Assembly: GCA_009929845.1 (NCBI GenBank)
Contig: RZZM01000014.1
Coordinates: 1 to 33,819 of the forward strand
Source: Spartobacteria bacterium
GTDB lineage: Bacteria > Verrucomicrobiota > Kiritimatiellia > RZYC01
DNA length: 33,819 nt
Direction of reading: 5' to 3'
The position numbers and the translations under genes were made by a program. Under the pieces are notes generated by a model. That model saw only the letters and a list, made by a program, of their open reading frames with translations, did not search any database and was not told the DNA's origin. Position 1 is the stretch's first letter. The number at the start of each line of letters is the position of its first letter. Positions 33,269-33,819 of this stretch are shown in pieces.

Positions 33269-33670
33269 ATGATTGGCGTAACCACAGGTTGCGACGTGAG
33301 AGAGAGAAGCATGAGAGATAGACTGGATGATGATTCATCATTGGACGAAGATCTGCCGGATGCAAAACCGGAGGAACGTTTGTACCGGGTGCGTGTAGAC
33401 CGCTATGTGCAGTACAATGGCGAAGGCCCCCTGCCGGAGATCATTGAGCGCTACAGGGAAAATCGCGGCGGGGATATGCCCCCCTATATGCTGCTTCCCG
33501 AATTGCCCGTCGACTTTGATATCGGGTATGGTCACTACGTGCGCTGGGAAGGCGAAGGCCCGCTGCCGGATGAGGTGATGGAGTATGTCAGCGAAAATGG
33601 CTTCCTGCCCCGTTACAAGGCGGACGCCGTGCCCGATGATGATGATGAAGAAGACGACGACGATGAGTAG
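33269..33670 (+). CDS. Small acidic protein with two GEGPLP repeats, unknown function
   Basis: A 133-aa protein with no signal peptide. Two imperfect repeats, each about 21 residues, start at residues 46 and 90: YVQYNGEGPLPEIIERYREN and YVRWEGEGPLPDEVMEYVSEN. The identical core GEGPLP is followed by an amphipathic helix-like segment. Acidic stretches surround them: DRLDDDSSLDEDLP near the start and a C-terminal run DDDDEEDDDDE. I do not recognise the family. ATG 33269 has AGGTGATG at good spacing; ATG 33311 after GAGAGA is an alternative that would drop 14 residues. Codon bias and the repeat pattern argue that it is a real gene. The last 149 bases of the window show no gene I can support. Confidence 0.7.
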   Translation: MIGVTTGCDVRERSMRDRLDDDSSLDEDLPDAKPEERLYRVRVDRYVQYNGEGPLPEIIERYRENRGGDMPPYMLLPELPVDFDIGYGHYVRWEGEGPLPDEVMEYVSENGFLPRYKADAVPDDDDEEDDDDE

Positions 33671-33819
33671 TTCTTCCCGCCTGTTCTGAGCGCACCCTTT
33701 TATCCGTCGATTGAGCCGTCGGCTGCTCCGCAGGGATGGGCGATGGGAAGAGTGCGATTAGGAACAGGGATGGGGAGGGACATGGCTTGGCATGCCGTAA
33801 TATAAGAAGGCAGGTCCTC

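Noticed and set aside
33671-33819. Possible gene entering from the right edge on the - strand
   Set aside because: Two frames are open for 39 or more codons, but neither shows a motif, start or ribosome site, so nothing can be supported.

Overview
The window reads as part of a bacterial chromosome given over mainly to surface polysaccharide synthesis, with ordinary metabolic genes at the right-hand end. The best guess for the host is the PVC group, most likely Kiritimatiellota/Verrucomicrobiota. The clues are two TIGR03790-type secreted proteins beside an exosortase, a Ca-binding-type C-terminal motif (D-x-D-x-N-x-L-P-D-W-W ... EY-x-A-D-T-D-P-T-N) that is common in that group, and a split exosortase/EpsI pair. 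This placement is inference; no rRNA or marker gene is present to settle it.

Left arm (1-8432, + strand): the tail of a SAM methyltransferase, a sulfate-activation set (stand-alone APS kinase cysC, cysD, and a cysN-cysC fusion), a decayed wecB remnant, then GT2 glycosyltransferase, Wzy/O-antigen-ligase-like membrane protein, GT4 glycosyltransferase and a WecG/TagA-family transferase. PAPS made here could feed glycan sulfation, although no sulfotransferase or PAPS reductase is visible in the window.

Middle arm (8471-15961, - strand): a tightly packed seven-gene operon read right to left: wecB, Wzx-like flippase, FkbM methyltransferase, SAM methyltransferase, two GT4-type glycosyltransferases and another SAM methyltransferase. 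Most junctions are 4-nt ATGA overlaps. The two arms converge at about 8433-8470. WecB (UDP-ManNAc) and the WecG-type enzyme suggest an N-acetylmannosamine-type residue in the glycan.

Exosortase module (16164-25399): a 918-aa TIGR03790-like secreted protein on the - strand, divergent from a WbaP-like initiating sugar transferase, followed on + by a second, shorter TIGR03790-like protein, an exosortase with the Cys/Arg/His triad, an EpsI-like partner with an inserted four-cysteine zinc-ribbon-like segment, a UDP-glucuronate decarboxylase (UDP-xylose) and a small FHA protein. A perfect 18-bp inverted repeat then ends this block. No PEP-CTERM-type substrate is encoded in the window. This module, with two divergent TIGR03790 paralogues around the initiating transferase, is the most interesting part.

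Right end (25419-33819): class II fructose-bisphosphate aldolase and a GH94/GT36-like phosphorylase on -, proB-proA on +, an orphan receiver-domain protein on -, a putative lipoprotein on -, and a small acidic protein with two copies of a GEGPLP-containing repeat on +. I saw no tRNA, rRNA, CRISPR array, insertion sequence or prophage gene. No stretch over 300 bases lacks a gene; the longest gaps (15962-16163 and 33058-33268) are each about 200 bases.
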